A stretch of 40,242 nucleotides of DNA from Chloroflexota bacterium (GTDB taxonomy: Bacteria; Chloroflexota; Anaerolineae; Anaerolineales; Anaerolineaceae). A program made the translations under genes and the position numbers. The stretch's first letter is position 1, and every line of letters begins with the position of its first letter. The DNA is taken from contig JAAZKE010000016.1 of the NCBI GenBank assembly GCA_012799995.1, positions 1-40,242 of the forward strand. Reading direction: 5' to 3'. Below the pieces are notes generated by a model. It made no database searches. It was not told the DNA's origin and saw only the letters and a list, made by a program, of their open reading frames with translations. Below, one piece after another: positions 8,318 to 16,499 of this stretch.

Positions 8318-9283
8318 TTATCTCAGACTGTTCACCATGTTTGACAATCCTTCGGGGTCAAGAAATGAACCGAGCAGATTGCTCCCTGTCTCTGATAACA
8401 GGTAGATGTTTTGCCTGTTGTAATCGTAGTTCACGGCAAATTCCCAGGCTTTCGTGTTGAACATGCCGCTGACCGAAAGCAGGTAACATTCTTCGCCATT
8501 GATGTTCGTTACATCCACACAGGTGATAAACATCGGCTCTTCCCTGCTGTAATCCGTGTCATTAACCAGTTTATCTTTGAGTACAAGAAAGTACAGCCGG
8601 CTTGCGGCTTCATATGGGGTCATGTTGTTGCCGGGATCGCTTTGTAGCAGAGAACCTGTAAAAATAACGCCATTGACAATCGGTTCATTGACCATCCAGT
8701 CGATATCACCCCTGCCACCGGCGTGAGCATGAAAGAACGCGCTGCCCTCGTATGCCTGATCAATCGGCAGCTCCGGCAGCCCTTGCTGCGCCATATCCAC
8801 CGGGCTATCGAATATGACGGGCTGCGCTTCTGATTGGTAATAGATATTCGCTATTCCCAAGTTGTTCTTGAATGTCGTTGCAAGGCTGTCCATCATAAAC
8901 CAGGTCAGACTTACGGTATCGTAAAAGTGGAAGCCTTCTTTGAATTCGCGGTTGCCTGGGCCTGCAGTGAGCGTAGAATCTTTTGACCAGTCTACGATAA
9001 TGCTTTCTTCATCAGGGAAAGATACGCCGTTTAACGTGAAATCCAACCCTGTCCATTCTGACAATCCATCAGCCAGTCCAAAGGCAATCTGTGACCGCGA
9101 TGTGGGCCCATTATCAATCAGCAGCGTTATCTGCTTTTCCTCTGTCCTGCTGTCAGGCATGCCATTGGAGAAGTCGGCATACAGGGTCAGGTTGATTGTT
9201 TCACCTGTGCGGTTACCGCCACAGACGCTCAATACCACAATCAGTATCATCAGAATCGGAAGTATTCTTTTTTTTATTTGCAT
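8318..9283 (-). CDS. Lipoprotein with GerMN-like domain (321 aa)
   Basis: The N-terminus is a lipoprotein signal: KKR, a hydrophobic stretch and a lipobox LSVC-G with the acceptor Cys at residue 21. The next part (about residues 45-115, with ITLLIDNGP, LADGLSEWTGLDFTLNGVSF and IIVDWS) resembles GerMN domains found in spore-germination and cell-surface lipoproteins. The C-terminal half (about 190-321) is not recognised. It should be anchored on the outer face of the membrane. Monocistronic by position, with 198 bp of untranslated DNA upstream. The domain call is by pattern only. Confidence 0.65.
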   Translation of the reverse strand: MQIKKRILPILMILIVVLSVCGGNRTGETINLTLYADFSNGMPDSRTEEKQITLLIDNGPTSRSQIAFGLADGLSEWTGLDFTLNGVSFPDEESIIVDWSKDSTLTAGPGNREFKEGFHFYDTVSLTWFMMDSLATTFKNNLGIANIYYQSEAQPVIFDSPVDMAQQGLPELPIDQAYEGSAFFHAHAGGRGDIDWMVNEPIVNGVIFTGSLLQSDPGNNMTPYEAASRLYFLVLKDKLVNDTDYSREEPMFITCVDVTNINGEECYLLSVSGMFNTKAWEFAVNYDYNRQNIYLLSETGSNLLGSFLDPEGLSNMVNSLR

Positions 9284-9481
9284 ATCTCTCCTGTTCTTTT
9301 ATGCACTATGTTGTTCACTGTCTTCTTTTCGTGCATTCATTTTTTACATTTTTTCAGCAAGCCGGGGGGCAGGTCAAAACTTATTTTTTGTTTAAACACC
9401 CCTTAGCAGCCGCTGTTTTACAGTTAACAAATTATATCAATCACTTTCTTTTTTTCCTGTTGCCTGCCACCTTCTTCATAA

Positions 9482-10198
9482 TTAGTTTAATGTTAGAAAT
9501 AATGCCGTCATAATAATCACGTCTTGTATAAAATGAATCAACCAGGCCCAAAAGAATCCTTTCGTTTCATGAATACTTTTCGACAATACCCATCCAAGAA
9601 ATCCTGCCAATAACACGCCCGGTATTCCTCTGGGTACACCAAAATAATGAACAGTCCCGAAAATTAAAGCTGATAAGGCTTTGGAAATATTTGGATTCAA
9701 TTTATGATATTCAACAATGCTGGCGAAAGTGTGGCGAAATGTCACTTCTTCAACAAAACTGTTTATGAGCGCCAACAATATGATTTGTAAAAAACTGACT
9801 ATAGTAAGGGTTTGAATCACACCCTTTTGGAAAACTTGAAAAAATATGGTCACTGCCATCACAAACGATATAATAATGGTTAAGTTTAAACCTCCCTTTT
9901 TCCAGGTATCTTTGTTCTTCTCTGTAATCCCTATCCAGGGTTCAGGTATGACGACACCATCGATTCGTTTAATTGATAAAAGCCGAATGGATTGAAATTC
10001 AGTTTGTAAAGCAGTGACAAACACAATCACCAGGCTCAAAACAAGTGTTGTGAGCTGATAAACCATAACTGTATTGAGATAGTTTGTACTGAACCACTTT
10101 AATTCAAAAAGTGGATTTTCGCGGAAATAGAGAATAGCCGCAATCATTAAACCCACGATTGAAATAGTTATAACAAAATTAGCAACAATCTTTTTCAT
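9482..10198 (-). CDS. CPBP-family intramembrane metalloprotease (238 aa)
   Basis: This membrane protease belongs to the CPBP (Abi/CAAX-like) family. All three motifs are visible: EEVTFR (motif 1, paired glutamates and Arg), FGTVH (motif 2 histidine) and HFIQD (motif 3), lying in C-terminal helices. Five N-terminal or central helices precede them. The ATG at 10198 is used because it overlaps the PadR stop as ATGA and has AGGA upstream. Being coupled to PadR, it is probably repressed by it. Members process peptides or prenyl-protein-like substrates, or give bacteriocin self-immunity; which applies here is unknown. Confidence 0.85.
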   Translation of the reverse strand: MKKIVANFVITISIVGLMIAAILYFRENPLFELKWFSTNYLNTVMVYQLTTLVLSLVIVFVTALQTEFQSIRLLSIKRIDGVVIPEPWIGITEKNKDTWKKGGLNLTIIISFVMAVTIFFQVFQKGVIQTLTIVSFLQIILLALINSFVEEVTFRHTFASIVEYHKLNPNISKALSALIFGTVHYFGVPRGIPGVLLAGFLGWVLSKSIHETKGFFWAWLIHFIQDVIIMTALFLTLN

Positions 10199-10713
10199 AA
10201 GGATTCCTCGATTTTTTTGATTGATTTTTTCAGCCACTCGATCGTTATCTCGTTTTGCACGATTCCATAATCCAAAACAAGATCATATGAGAGGTTATCC
10301 AGTTTGGTTGAAATCATTTCCTTCAATTCAAAATAAACTTGTTGTTGAGCCTCCAACTCATTAAGAGCATTTTTCAAATCTACCAATATGGACGGATAAT
10401 CATTTCTTTTGCTGACAAACAACTTCAGTAAGAGCTCATCCCGATAAATGGTTGTATATTGATGATTTGATAACCATTCTGACAAGGCTTGTCTTCCAAG
10501 ATCAGTAATTTCAAAAAGATTCTTATTTCTGCTTCCTCTTTCCGGCAATTTTTTTATAAGTTTTTCATCAGCGAGAATTTTTAAAGTTCTGTGAACGTTG
10601 CTGTAAGACTCATTCCAAAAAAAGCCAATAGATTCTTTCGCAAACTTCGCCAGATCATAAGCTGACATTTTTTTTATGTTTAGCAGACCTAATAAAGCAA
10701 ATTTGGTTGACAT
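10195..10713 (-). CDS. PadR-family transcriptional regulator (172 aa)
   Basis: An N-terminal winged helix (about residues 3-85: LLGLLNIKKMSAYDLAKF ... LFEITDLGRQALSEWL) is followed by a coiled C-terminal dimerisation region, the standard PadR-s1 plus Vir_C layout. AAGGA lies eight bases upstream of the ATG. It is translationally coupled to the CPBP protease gene (4-bp overlap). The AT-rich upstream region (10740-10810) carries two TTGACA boxes on the minus strand and a palindromic ATAATA/TATTAT stretch, plausible promoter and autoregulatory sites. Inducer unknown. Confidence 0.87.
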   Translation of the reverse strand: MSTKFALLGLLNIKKMSAYDLAKFAKESIGFFWNESYSNVHRTLKILADEKLIKKLPERGSRNKNLFEITDLGRQALSEWLSNHQYTTIYRDELLLKLFVSKRNDYPSILVDLKNALNELEAQQQVYFELKEMISTKLDNLSYDLVLDYGIVQNEITIEWLKKSIKKIEESL

Positions 10714-10838
10714 AATCGTTTCCTTTTATCACTTAGCGTAATAAAACATCCTCCTTAGATATAAAAACTTCCCTGTCAATATGATAATATATCTATTATA
10801 TATGTCAATAGCGTAACTTGTGATTTCCCCTTATAAAA

Positions 10839-10881
10839 CAAAAAAGCCCCACGATCTAAAGCCAAATTTAGAGCATGGGGC
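10839..10881 (-). terminator. Rho-independent terminator of the ArsR/ABC-2 operon
   Basis: Read on the minus strand: GCCCCATGCTCTAAA, six-base loop, TTTAGATCGTGGGGC and then TTTTTTG. The stem has two mismatches. It lies about 120 bp downstream of the ABC-2 permease stop. Confidence 0.75.
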
Positions 10882-10930
10882 AAAATTTAAGCTTTCTTTA
10901 ATCTATCAATCGGTTGCCATAATACCTTTA
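10846..10930. repeat. Terminator-bearing repeat, copy 1
   Basis: An ~85-bp segment that recurs, roughly 70% alike by eye, at 13198-13280 in the same orientation. On the minus strand it begins with GCAACCGATTGAT, then an A-rich link, then a hairpin (about 13 of 15 pairs) followed by six T residues. It lies downstream of the ABC-2 permease, so this copy ends that operon. See the matching copy and the finding on the cassette. Confidence 0.75.
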
Positions 10931-10998
10931 TTTAACACAACAATCCAACGCATTATTATGTTTTATCTCCTGTTTTAATTCATATCTGAATTTATTTA

Positions 10999-11730
10999 TT
11001 ACAAAATCCATTTCTCATTAATATTGTGTCGGCAGATAAAAAATAACACTACTGCAAAGATCAGTAACATTCCGGAAGATAGTAACGGAGAGAGAATATT
11101 CGCTCCCACAATCGTACCTCTTAGGATATCGGTTCCATAAGTAAGCGGCAGACAAAAAGAAACAGGGCGCAGAAAAAGGGGCAAACTTGAAATCGGTATA
11201 AACAGTCCACAAAGAAAAAGCATTGGAAAGCGGAAGAAATTCGAAAATGTCTGCGCTTCAAACACCTGCTTCGCAGATACCGCAATCAATAGCCCAGTTA
11301 ATGACGAAGTAATGGCAATCATTAAAACCGCAAGCAACAACAATCCCCAATCTATTGCACTCAAATCGATAAAAAAGCTTGCGAAAATGACCGGGACAAA
11401 TGCATTGAAAATGCCGAACAGAATTGTTCCTGCAATTTTTGCAAGCACCATAACATTGAGGCTTATGGGAGCCAGTAGCAATCGATCAAATGACCTTCCA
11501 CTTCGCTCAAACGTGATTGTAACAGCGAGCATAGAGGTGGTACCGAATAAAACGCTCATCGAAATCAGACCGGGAAGCAACTCCAAGATGTTCCGGCCAG
11601 GAGAGCGAATGAGCTGCATTAGTGTCCATGAAAGGGGAAAAATGATACCCCAACTGATGTTTGGCGGTTTTAGGTAATAGTTTTTTATATCTTTTTTTAG
11701 AATGTTCCAAAATGCAATCCAACTTTTCAT
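10999..11730 (-). CDS. ABC-2 type transporter permease (243 aa)
   Basis: Six hydrophobic helices with an N-terminal cytoplasmic stretch (MKSWIAFWNILKKDIKNYYL) and the family's typical segment LLLAPISLNVMVLAKI match ABC-2 exporters of the DrrB/NodJ type. The start codon overlaps the stop of the ATPase gene by one base (TAATG), so the two are coupled. It forms the membrane channel for the adjacent ATPase. With an ArsR-type regulator upstream, export of a toxic compound or response to metal stress is likely, but the substrate cannot be read. Confidence 0.88.
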   Translation of the reverse strand: MKSWIAFWNILKKDIKNYYLKPPNISWGIIFPLSWTLMQLIRSPGRNILELLPGLISMSVLFGTTSMLAVTITFERSGRSFDRLLLAPISLNVMVLAKIAGTILFGIFNAFVPVIFASFFIDLSAIDWGLLLLAVLMIAITSSLTGLLIAVSAKQVFEAQTFSNFFRFPMLFLCGLFIPISSLPLFLRPVSFCLPLTYGTDILRGTIVGANILSPLLSSGMLLIFAVVLFFICRHNINEKWIL

Positions 11731-12695
11731 TAGTGCCCTCCTTTTTCCTTATCTTTCTTTAGCACAGAAGATTCAATACCGGTCAGCTTGACAAAAACAT
11801 CTTCCAAGGAAGGGCGCAGTTCTCGTGCTTCATACACTTCAACCTCTTTATTATGAAAAAACTCCATGACTGGGAATAGTGGAATGCGCTGCTCAGATGC
11901 CATTACAAGAGAATGATCAGGCCGGATTGTGACTTCGTTTCCCTTAAAAAGGGCTTCAAGTTCAACGGGTAAACTTTCGAAATTTTTGTCAGTAACAAAT
12001 TGGATAGCATGATCATGGGATATGCTTTCCATCAGTTGAGGAACAGTACCCGATGCAACGATCTGACCCTCCGCTATAAAAGCTATCCTGTCACAGATAC
12101 GCTCAGCTTCCTCAATATAATGGGTAGTAAGGAAGATAGTGGTTCCTTTCTTTTTCAGTTCCAATACCATATCACGTATCTGCCTGGAGCTCTCCACATC
12201 AATTCCTGTTGTCGGTTCATCTAAGAATAAAACTTGAGGAGAATGGATGAGCGCCGCCGCAATTGTCAGCTTACGACGCATTCCTTTGGAATAGGCTTTA
12301 AACGGACGCTTGCCTGCATCCTTTAGTCTAAACTGCTCCAAAAGCTGCCGGGCTTTTGGCTCTCTTTCCTCCTTGCGCATCCCATACAGCGCAGCACAAA
12401 AACATAGATTATCAAACCCATCCATCTCATTGTAAAGATTGCTTTCATCCGGAACGATCCCCATGATGGCTTGTGCCTTTTTTGTTTGACTCTTTACGTC
12501 TATACCATCGACTGTAATTTCTTCAGCAGTCGGTCGAGACAAGCCAATGATCATATTGAGTGTAGATGTTTTTCCTGCTCCATTTGGCCCTAAAAAGCCG
12601 AATATTTCACCTTTATCAATTTCAAAAGAGATATCATTCACAGCAGTAAAGTTACCGTATGTTTTTTTAAGGTTTGAGACATTGACCATCCCCAT
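11730..12695 (-). CDS. ABC transporter ATP-binding protein, DrrA-type (321 aa)
   Basis: Walker A GPNGAGKT (about residues 35-42), signature region YSKGMRRKL (a YSKGM variant of LSGGQ usual in this subfamily), Walker B VLFLDEP and H-loop TTHYIEEAE are present. The C-terminal ~90 residues form the extra domain seen in DrrA/CcmA-like subunits (RELRPSLEDVFVKLTG). The ATG at 12695 follows AAGGGAG by ten bases and lies five bases after the ArsR stop. It powers the ABC-2 permease encoded next. Confidence 0.9.
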   Translation of the reverse strand: MGMVNVSNLKKTYGNFTAVNDISFEIDKGEIFGFLGPNGAGKTSTLNMIIGLSRPTAEEITVDGIDVKSQTKKAQAIMGIVPDESNLYNEMDGFDNLCFCAALYGMRKEEREPKARQLLEQFRLKDAGKRPFKAYSKGMRRKLTIAAALIHSPQVLFLDEPTTGIDVESSRQIRDMVLELKKKGTTIFLTTHYIEEAERICDRIAFIAEGQIVASGTVPQLMESISHDHAIQFVTDKNFESLPVELEALFKGNEVTIRPDHSLVMASEQRIPLFPVMEFFHNKEVEVYEARELRPSLEDVFVKLTGIESSVLKKDKEKGGH

Positions 12696-12700
12696 GATCT

Positions 12701-13096
12701 TTATTCTCCCTTGCTGTGATCTACACCGTGGCAAAACTCCTTGACCTCATCACTGCACGTACCTTTCTTGGAGCAATCTTGCTTTCCAGTGGCAGGGCAA
12801 TCATCGCGTTTTTCTGGCAGGCAGGCTTCCTGTTCGATGTCTGCCAAAGCTTTAATCTCTTTTGCCAGTTCATGCAATACCGGACGTTGTACAGTATAGT
12901 GCATGAAATATCCACGCTTTTCTCCAACAAGCAGACCTGCTTCCCGTAGCACTTTCAGATGCTGAGATGTTGTTGCTTCGGTCAACTTCAGCTCGTTTGC
13001 CAGCGCTCGAACACAATAATTGTGTCGAAGAAGTAATTTTAAAATGTTCATACGTGTTTCATCAGCGATAGCTTTCAATACCTTTTTCTTATCCAT
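12701..13096 (-). CDS. ArsR-family regulator with cysteine-rich tail (131 aa)
   Basis: A winged helix (about residues 5-85; recognition region LTEATTSQHLKVLREAGLL) precedes a C-terminal tail carrying five cysteines and two histidines within about 40 residues; a sixth Cys lies in the helix NYCVRAL. Such cysteines bind thiophilic metals or metalloids in ArsR/SmtB proteins, but the exact ELCVCDL site is not present, so the ligand is open. It leads an operon with an ABC exporter. A consensus promoter and a 12-bp inverted repeat overlap directly upstream, which suggests autorepression. Confidence 0.88.
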   Translation of the reverse strand: MDKKKVLKAIADETRMNILKLLLRHNYCVRALANELKLTEATTSQHLKVLREAGLLVGEKRGYFMHYTVQRPVLHELAKEIKALADIEQEACLPEKRDDCPATGKQDCSKKGTCSDEVKEFCHGVDHSKGE

Positions 13097-13109
13097 GATA
13101 ATCCTCCTG

Positions 13110-13141
13110 TAATCTAATTAGTCGTTTGCCTAATTAGATTA
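13110..13141. promoter_or_regulatory. Probable ArsR operator
   Basis: A 12-bp perfect inverted repeat, TAATCTAATTAG and CTAATTAGATTA, with an eight-base spacer, lies 14 bp upstream of the ArsR start and overlaps the -10 box. A further GCCTAATTA at 13168-13176 repeats the half-site exactly 40 bp from its other copy, upstream of the -35 box. Confidence 0.75.
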
Positions 13142-13166
13142 TAACGAGCGGCCCCGATTAAGTCAA
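13138..13166 (-). promoter_or_regulatory. Sigma70-type promoter of the ArsR operon
   Basis: TTGACT, a 17-base spacer and TATAAT on the minus strand, near-consensus in both boxes and spacing. The operator repeat covers the -10 box, so bound ArsR would block RNA polymerase. Confidence 0.85.
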
Positions 13167-13197
13167 CGCCTAATTAAAAAACTTAAGAACAAAAATA

Positions 13198-13280
13198 GTC
13201 CCACGATTTAAGCTAAACGTAGACCGTGGGGCAAACTTTATTCTTTCTTCACTCCATCAATCGGTAGCTATAACGTCCTA
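13198..13280. repeat. Terminator-bearing repeat, copy 2
   Basis: This is the second copy of the ~85-bp repeat at 10846-10930, in the same orientation. The hairpin (13198-13232) is kept, with GTCCCACG pairing CGTGGGGC including one G-T pair, and ATCAATCGGT is identical in both. It stands upstream of the ArsR promoter, with no protein gene in this window reading into it. Confidence 0.7.
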
Positions 13281-13448
13281 TTAAGCAAAACGTACTTACA
13301 GGACATTCCTGTGTATTCTTTTTCGTTGTGGCGACAAATCAGAAACAGGGCTGTTAAAAAAACAGTAGTATCTCACGCAGACTGCCATTGAGGACGATAA
13401 ACGCCTGACGGAAAGACAGCTTCCTTTTGAGGCAGGAGTAGCAAAATA
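13281..13448. other. Gene-free stretch left of the tRNA
   Basis: Between the repeat copy and the tRNA terminator no open frame of gene quality is seen. It holds a small hairpin (ACAGGA and TCCTGT) near 13300. The stretch probably belongs to the border of the accessory region. Confidence 0.5.
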
Positions 13449-13472
13449 AAAATCCGCGACTGCGGACTTTTT
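13449..13472 (-). terminator. Terminator of tRNA-Ser
   Basis: On the minus strand AAAAGTCCGC, loop AGTC, GCGGATTTTTATTTT: a compact GC stem with a good T-run, about 27 bases after the tRNA. Confidence 0.8.
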
Positions 13473-13498
13473 GGTTGATTATGATGGGATACCATTTG

Positions 13499-13585
13499 CG
13501 GAGAAGGAGGGATTCGAACCCTCGATAGCCAAAAGACTATAACGGTTTTCGAGACCGCCCCGTTCAACCACTCCGGCACCTCTCC
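13499..13585 (-). tRNA. tRNA-Ser(CGA)
   Basis: The minus strand folds as a class II tRNA. The acceptor stem is GGAGAGG with CTTCTCC (one G-T pair), the discriminator is G, and the anticodon loop CTCGAAA has anticodon CGA. A long variable arm (TTATAGTCTTTTGGCTAT) follows, then a T arm with GGTTCGAATCC. The 3' CCA is not encoded (the genome has CAA). A TATAAT box lies at 13600-13605 on the minus strand, just upstream, and a terminator follows. The accessory region begins on its 3' side. Confidence 0.95.
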
Positions 13586-13643
13586 TGAAAACTTGCCCAA
13601 TTATACTACACGTTTCTCACAGGCGTGACCGTCCTGATTGACC

Positions 13644-13658
13644 TGTATAATAGAGCCA
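13644..13658 (+). promoter_or_regulatory. Promoter of endonuclease III gene; leaderless start predicted
   Basis: TGTATAAT ends six bases before the ATG at 13658. Transcription starting about seven bases after the -10 box would begin at the start codon itself. No ribosome site precedes the ATG. The -35 region is weak. Confidence 0.6.
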
Positions 13659-14353
13659 TGTCTAAACCAAACAAACCTCAACCTTTCGAATGTGACGCTG
13701 AGCTGAAGCAAAAAGCCGCTGATATTTTCGCGCGGCTGATGGATGCTTACGGTATGCCTGACTGGCCGGTCATGCCTCCCTTGGATGAAATGATGAATAC
13801 TGTGCTCTCGCAAAACACCAATGACCGCAACCGCGACCTGGCATTCCAGAGACTGCGGCAGCGCTTTGGCAGCTGGGAAGAAGTTCGTGACGCACCGCTC
13901 GAAGAAGTGATTGAGCGCATCCGTCCTGCCGGGCTGGGGAACCAGAAGGGGGCACGCATGCAGGAGATCCTGCAGCGCATCACCGCCGAGCGCGGCAATC
14001 TTGATCTCGATTTTTTACACAGCTGGAAGCCGGAAGAAATCCGTTCCTGGCTGACCTCTTTTAAGGGAATCGGTTTGAAAACCGCCTCGATTGTGATGCT
14101 GTTTTCGCTTGGCGTTCCTGCCTTTCCGGTAGATACGCATATCTATCGCGTCAGCGGAAGGCTTGGGCTGCGGTCGGCAAAGATGAATGTCAATGTGAGT
14201 CATGACCATCTCGCTGGGCTGTTTCCACCCGAAGATTACGGCCCCGCGCATATCAATCTGATCCTGCTCGGTCGGCGGCTCTGTCATGCCCGCAAACCGG
14301 ACTGCGACCATTGCTTTCTCACCGATCTCTGCAGTCATTACGCTGCGTTGTAA
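13658..14353 (+). CDS. nth: Endonuclease III-type DNA glycosylase with Fe-S cluster (231 aa)
   Basis: This is a base-excision repair enzyme of the HhH-GPD family acting on oxidised pyrimidines in DNA. The helix-hairpin-helix (about residues 131-143, FKGIGLKTA) carries the catalytic Lys140; the catalytic Asp159 lies in PVDTHIYRV. The C-terminal [4Fe-4S] motif C-x6-C-x2-C-x5-C is intact (about C209, C216, C219, C225). The ATG at 13658 is preferred over the GTG at 13625, because the latter would lie upstream of the -10 box. It is divergent from the tRNA. Exact specificity (Nth versus a sister subfamily) is not proved. Confidence 0.88.
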   Translation: MSKPNKPQPFECDAELKQKAADIFARLMDAYGMPDWPVMPPLDEMMNTVLSQNTNDRNRDLAFQRLRQRFGSWEEVRDAPLEEVIERIRPAGLGNQKGARMQEILQRITAERGNLDLDFLHSWKPEEIRSWLTSFKGIGLKTASIVMLFSLGVPAFPVDTHIYRVSGRLGLRSAKMNVNVSHDHLAGLFPPEDYGPAHINLILLGRRLCHARKPDCDHCFLTDLCSHYAAL

Positions 14354-14498
14354 TCCCACAAAACATTAATAATACGTTAATACATTTCATTGGAGTTGTT
14401 AAGAATTCTGATTTACACTTAATTTGAAATTAACCGATCGTTTAACAAATGAGTTGGAAAACTCAGGTTAATCACACTATCAAATTATTGAGGTATGC

Positions 14499-16325
14499 AT
14501 GAAAAATATCGAATCACCAGAGAAAAACAAGAAACCACTATATTATTATTATTTTATTTCCATCCTGATCATCTTTTTCCTGAACTGGGTCATCTTCCCG
14601 ATGATTCTGCAGATCAACGTCCACGAAGTACCGTACTCCGAATTCCTGCAAAAAGTGGATTCGGGAAGGGTTGAGAATGTAGAAATTCAACAGAATCAGA
14701 TCCTGTTTACGGGAAAAAGTGACAACGGTACCGATGCGATTTACAAAACCGGCATCATCGACGATCCGGAGCTGGTCAAACGGCTCGAGGAAAAGAAAAT
14801 TAATTTTGGAGCAGTTATCCCAAAACGACCTAATTTTTTCCTGCAGCTGTTGCTGAGTTATGGATTGCCGATATTGTTCTTCATGGGAATCGGCAGGCTC
14901 ATTTCCAGAAACATGAAACAATCAGCCGGCAAATTTGGTTTATCGCTGGGTTCAGGCGATTCCGCCAAATTGTACATCCCATCTGAGGAGAGCATATCTT
15001 TCGATGAGGTCGCCGGACAGGAAGAGGCCAAGGAATCGTTGATCGAGGTGATCGATTTCCTCAAGAATCCAGAGAAATACAAAGACGTTGGGGCAAAATG
15101 TCCCAAGGGCATCTTGTTGGTTGGCCCTCCCGGAACTGGAAAGACGCTTATTGCCAGAGCAGTGGCAGGGGAAGCGAATGTCCCATTTTTCTCAATCAGC
15201 GGCTCTGAATTCGTTGAGATGTTCGTTGGCCGTGGTGCGGCAAAAGTCCGTGATTTGTTCGATCAGGCCAACAAGAAAGCACCCTGTATTGTGTTTATTG
15301 ATGAAATCGATACCATCGGCAAGCGGCGCGACAGCGGTATTTCCACCAACGATGAGCGTGAACAGACCTTGAATCAGCTCCTCACAGAAATGGATGGATT
15401 CTCGTCCGGCAACGGTGTGATCATTCTGGCGGCGACCAACCGTCCGGAAGTACTTGACCCAGCACTGCTGCGCCCCGGCCGTTTTGACCGTCAGGTTCGA
15501 ATGGAATTGCCGGATCTGCAGGGTAGGGTTGACATTCTGAAAGTCCATGCCAAAAATTACAAAATGGAAGCCAATATCGACTACAACCTGATTGCACGCG
15601 CAACAGCCGGCGCGTCAGGCGCGGATCTCGCGAATATTCTAAACGAAGCTGCTCTGCGTGCGGTTCGCCTGAACAAATCTGAAATCAGTCAGTGCGACCT
15701 GGAAGAATCGATCGAGGTCGTGATCGCCGGTGCGCAAAAGAAAAACGCCATCATGAACGAAGATGAGAAGAAAATCGTGGCTTATCACGAAATTGGGCAC
15801 GCTTTAGTGGCGGCAAAACAAACCAACAGCGCTCCGGTGCATAAAATCACTATTGTTCCACGAACTTCCGGCGCGCTTGGGTACACCATGCAGGTGGACG
15901 TTGAAGACAAGGTTCTGATCACCAAGGCTGATGCGCTCAACCGCATCACGACGCTCTGCGGCGGTCGGGCAGCCGAGGAGGTGGTTTTCAATGAGATCAC
16001 CACCGGCGCAGCCAATGATATTGAACAGGCAACCAAACTCGCACGCAATATGGTCGTGAAATACGGAATGACCGAGGAATTCGGCATGATGGCGCTGGAG
16101 TCAGGCGGGAACCGATATCTGGGTGAGCGTGGTTATGCCACTTACTCAGCCGACACCGGCCGGCGGGTAGATGAAGCAGTTCTCTCCATTATCAAAGAAT
16201 GCCAACAGAATGCACGTGATCTGCTTAAGGCAAACGAGCCCAAACTGCATCAGCTGGCAGACTACCTGATCGAAAAAGAGACAATTACCGGAGAAGAATT
16301 TATGACAATACTGAACGCGGATTAA
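14499..16325 (+). CDS. ftsH: ATP-dependent zinc metalloprotease FtsH (608 aa)
   Basis: This membrane-bound AAA+ protease degrades misfolded membrane proteins and short-lived regulators. The order is transmembrane helix 1 (about residues 13-35), a small extracytoplasmic domain, helix 2 (about 108-130), the AAA module with Walker A GPPGTGKT (about 209-216), Walker B IVFIDEID and the second region of homology ([19 protein letters not shown]), then the M41 peptidase with HEIGH (from about residue 430) and the third zinc ligand Asp near 506. The pore loop reads FVGRGA, a known variant of FVGVGA. Length is normal. TTGAGGT precedes the ATG, and a strong terminator follows. Confidence 0.97.
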   Translation: MKNIESPEKNKKPLYYYYFISILIIFFLNWVIFPMILQINVHEVPYSEFLQKVDSGRVENVEIQQNQILFTGKSDNGTDAIYKTGIIDDPELVKRLEEKKINFGAVIPKRPNFFLQLLLSYGLPILFFMGIGRLISRNMKQSAGKFGLSLGSGDSAKLYIPSEESISFDEVAGQEEAKESLIEVIDFLKNPEKYKDVGAKCPKGILLVGPPGTGKTLIARAVAGEANVPFFSISGSEFVEMFVGRGAAKVRDLFDQANKKAPCIVFIDEIDTIGKRRDSGISTNDEREQTLNQLLTEMDGFSSGNGVIILAATNRPEVLDPALLRPGRFDRQVRMELPDLQGRVDILKVHAKNYKMEANIDYNLIARATAGASGADLANILNEAALRAVRLNKSEISQCDLEESIEVVIAGAQKKNAIMNEDEKKIVAYHEIGHALVAAKQTNSAPVHKITIVPRTSGALGYTMQVDVEDKVLITKADALNRITTLCGGRAAEEVVFNEITTGAANDIEQATKLARNMVVKYGMTEEFGMMALESGGNRYLGERGYATYSADTGRRVDEAVLSIIKECQQNARDLLKANEPKLHQLADYLIEKETITGEEFMTILNAD

Positions 16326-16362
16326 CCGATCCGCTCAGCATCTCCAAAAGGCATGATAGCTC

Positions 16363-16396
16363 AGAAAACTGTCGCGGTATTTCGCGACAGTTTTCT
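16363..16396 (+). terminator. Terminator of ftsH
   Basis: A 14-bp perfect stem, AGAAAACTGTCGCG with CGCGACAGTTTTCT, closes a six-base loop and runs into TTTAATTTAA. It starts 37 bp after the ftsH stop. Confidence 0.85.
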
Positions 16397-16458
16397 TTAA
16401 TTTAATCTGTACAATAACGGATCATGTCTGCTTAGCAACCAGCGATTCCCAAAGCAAA

Positions 16459-16466
16459 TGTATAAT
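16459..16466 (+). promoter_or_regulatory. TGTATAAT -10 box of the flavodiiron gene
   Basis: TGTATAAT lies 33 bases before the chosen ATG at 16500, giving a leader of about 27 bases with its ribosome site. This box is the reason for not using the ATG at 16458. No good -35 hexamer is seen. Confidence 0.5.
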
Positions 16467-16499
16467 TATGGTCAATACCAGGGAATAAGTGAGGAAACG

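Noticed and set aside
10914..10961. 15-codon frame after an AGGAG on the minus strand between the ABC-2 permease and its terminator
   Set aside because: It is very short, and the aligned part of the second repeat copy does not keep the frame, so coding is not supported.
10846..13280. Repeat pair read as integron attC sites
   Set aside because: The characteristic paired RYYYAAC and GTTRRRY core sites are not present, the hairpin with a T-run is a plain terminator, and no integrase is nearby.
13373..13600. 75-codon minus-strand reading frame with MGKFSGEVPEWLNGAVSKT
   Set aside because: It is the tRNA-Ser gene read as protein; the sequence folds fully as a tRNA.
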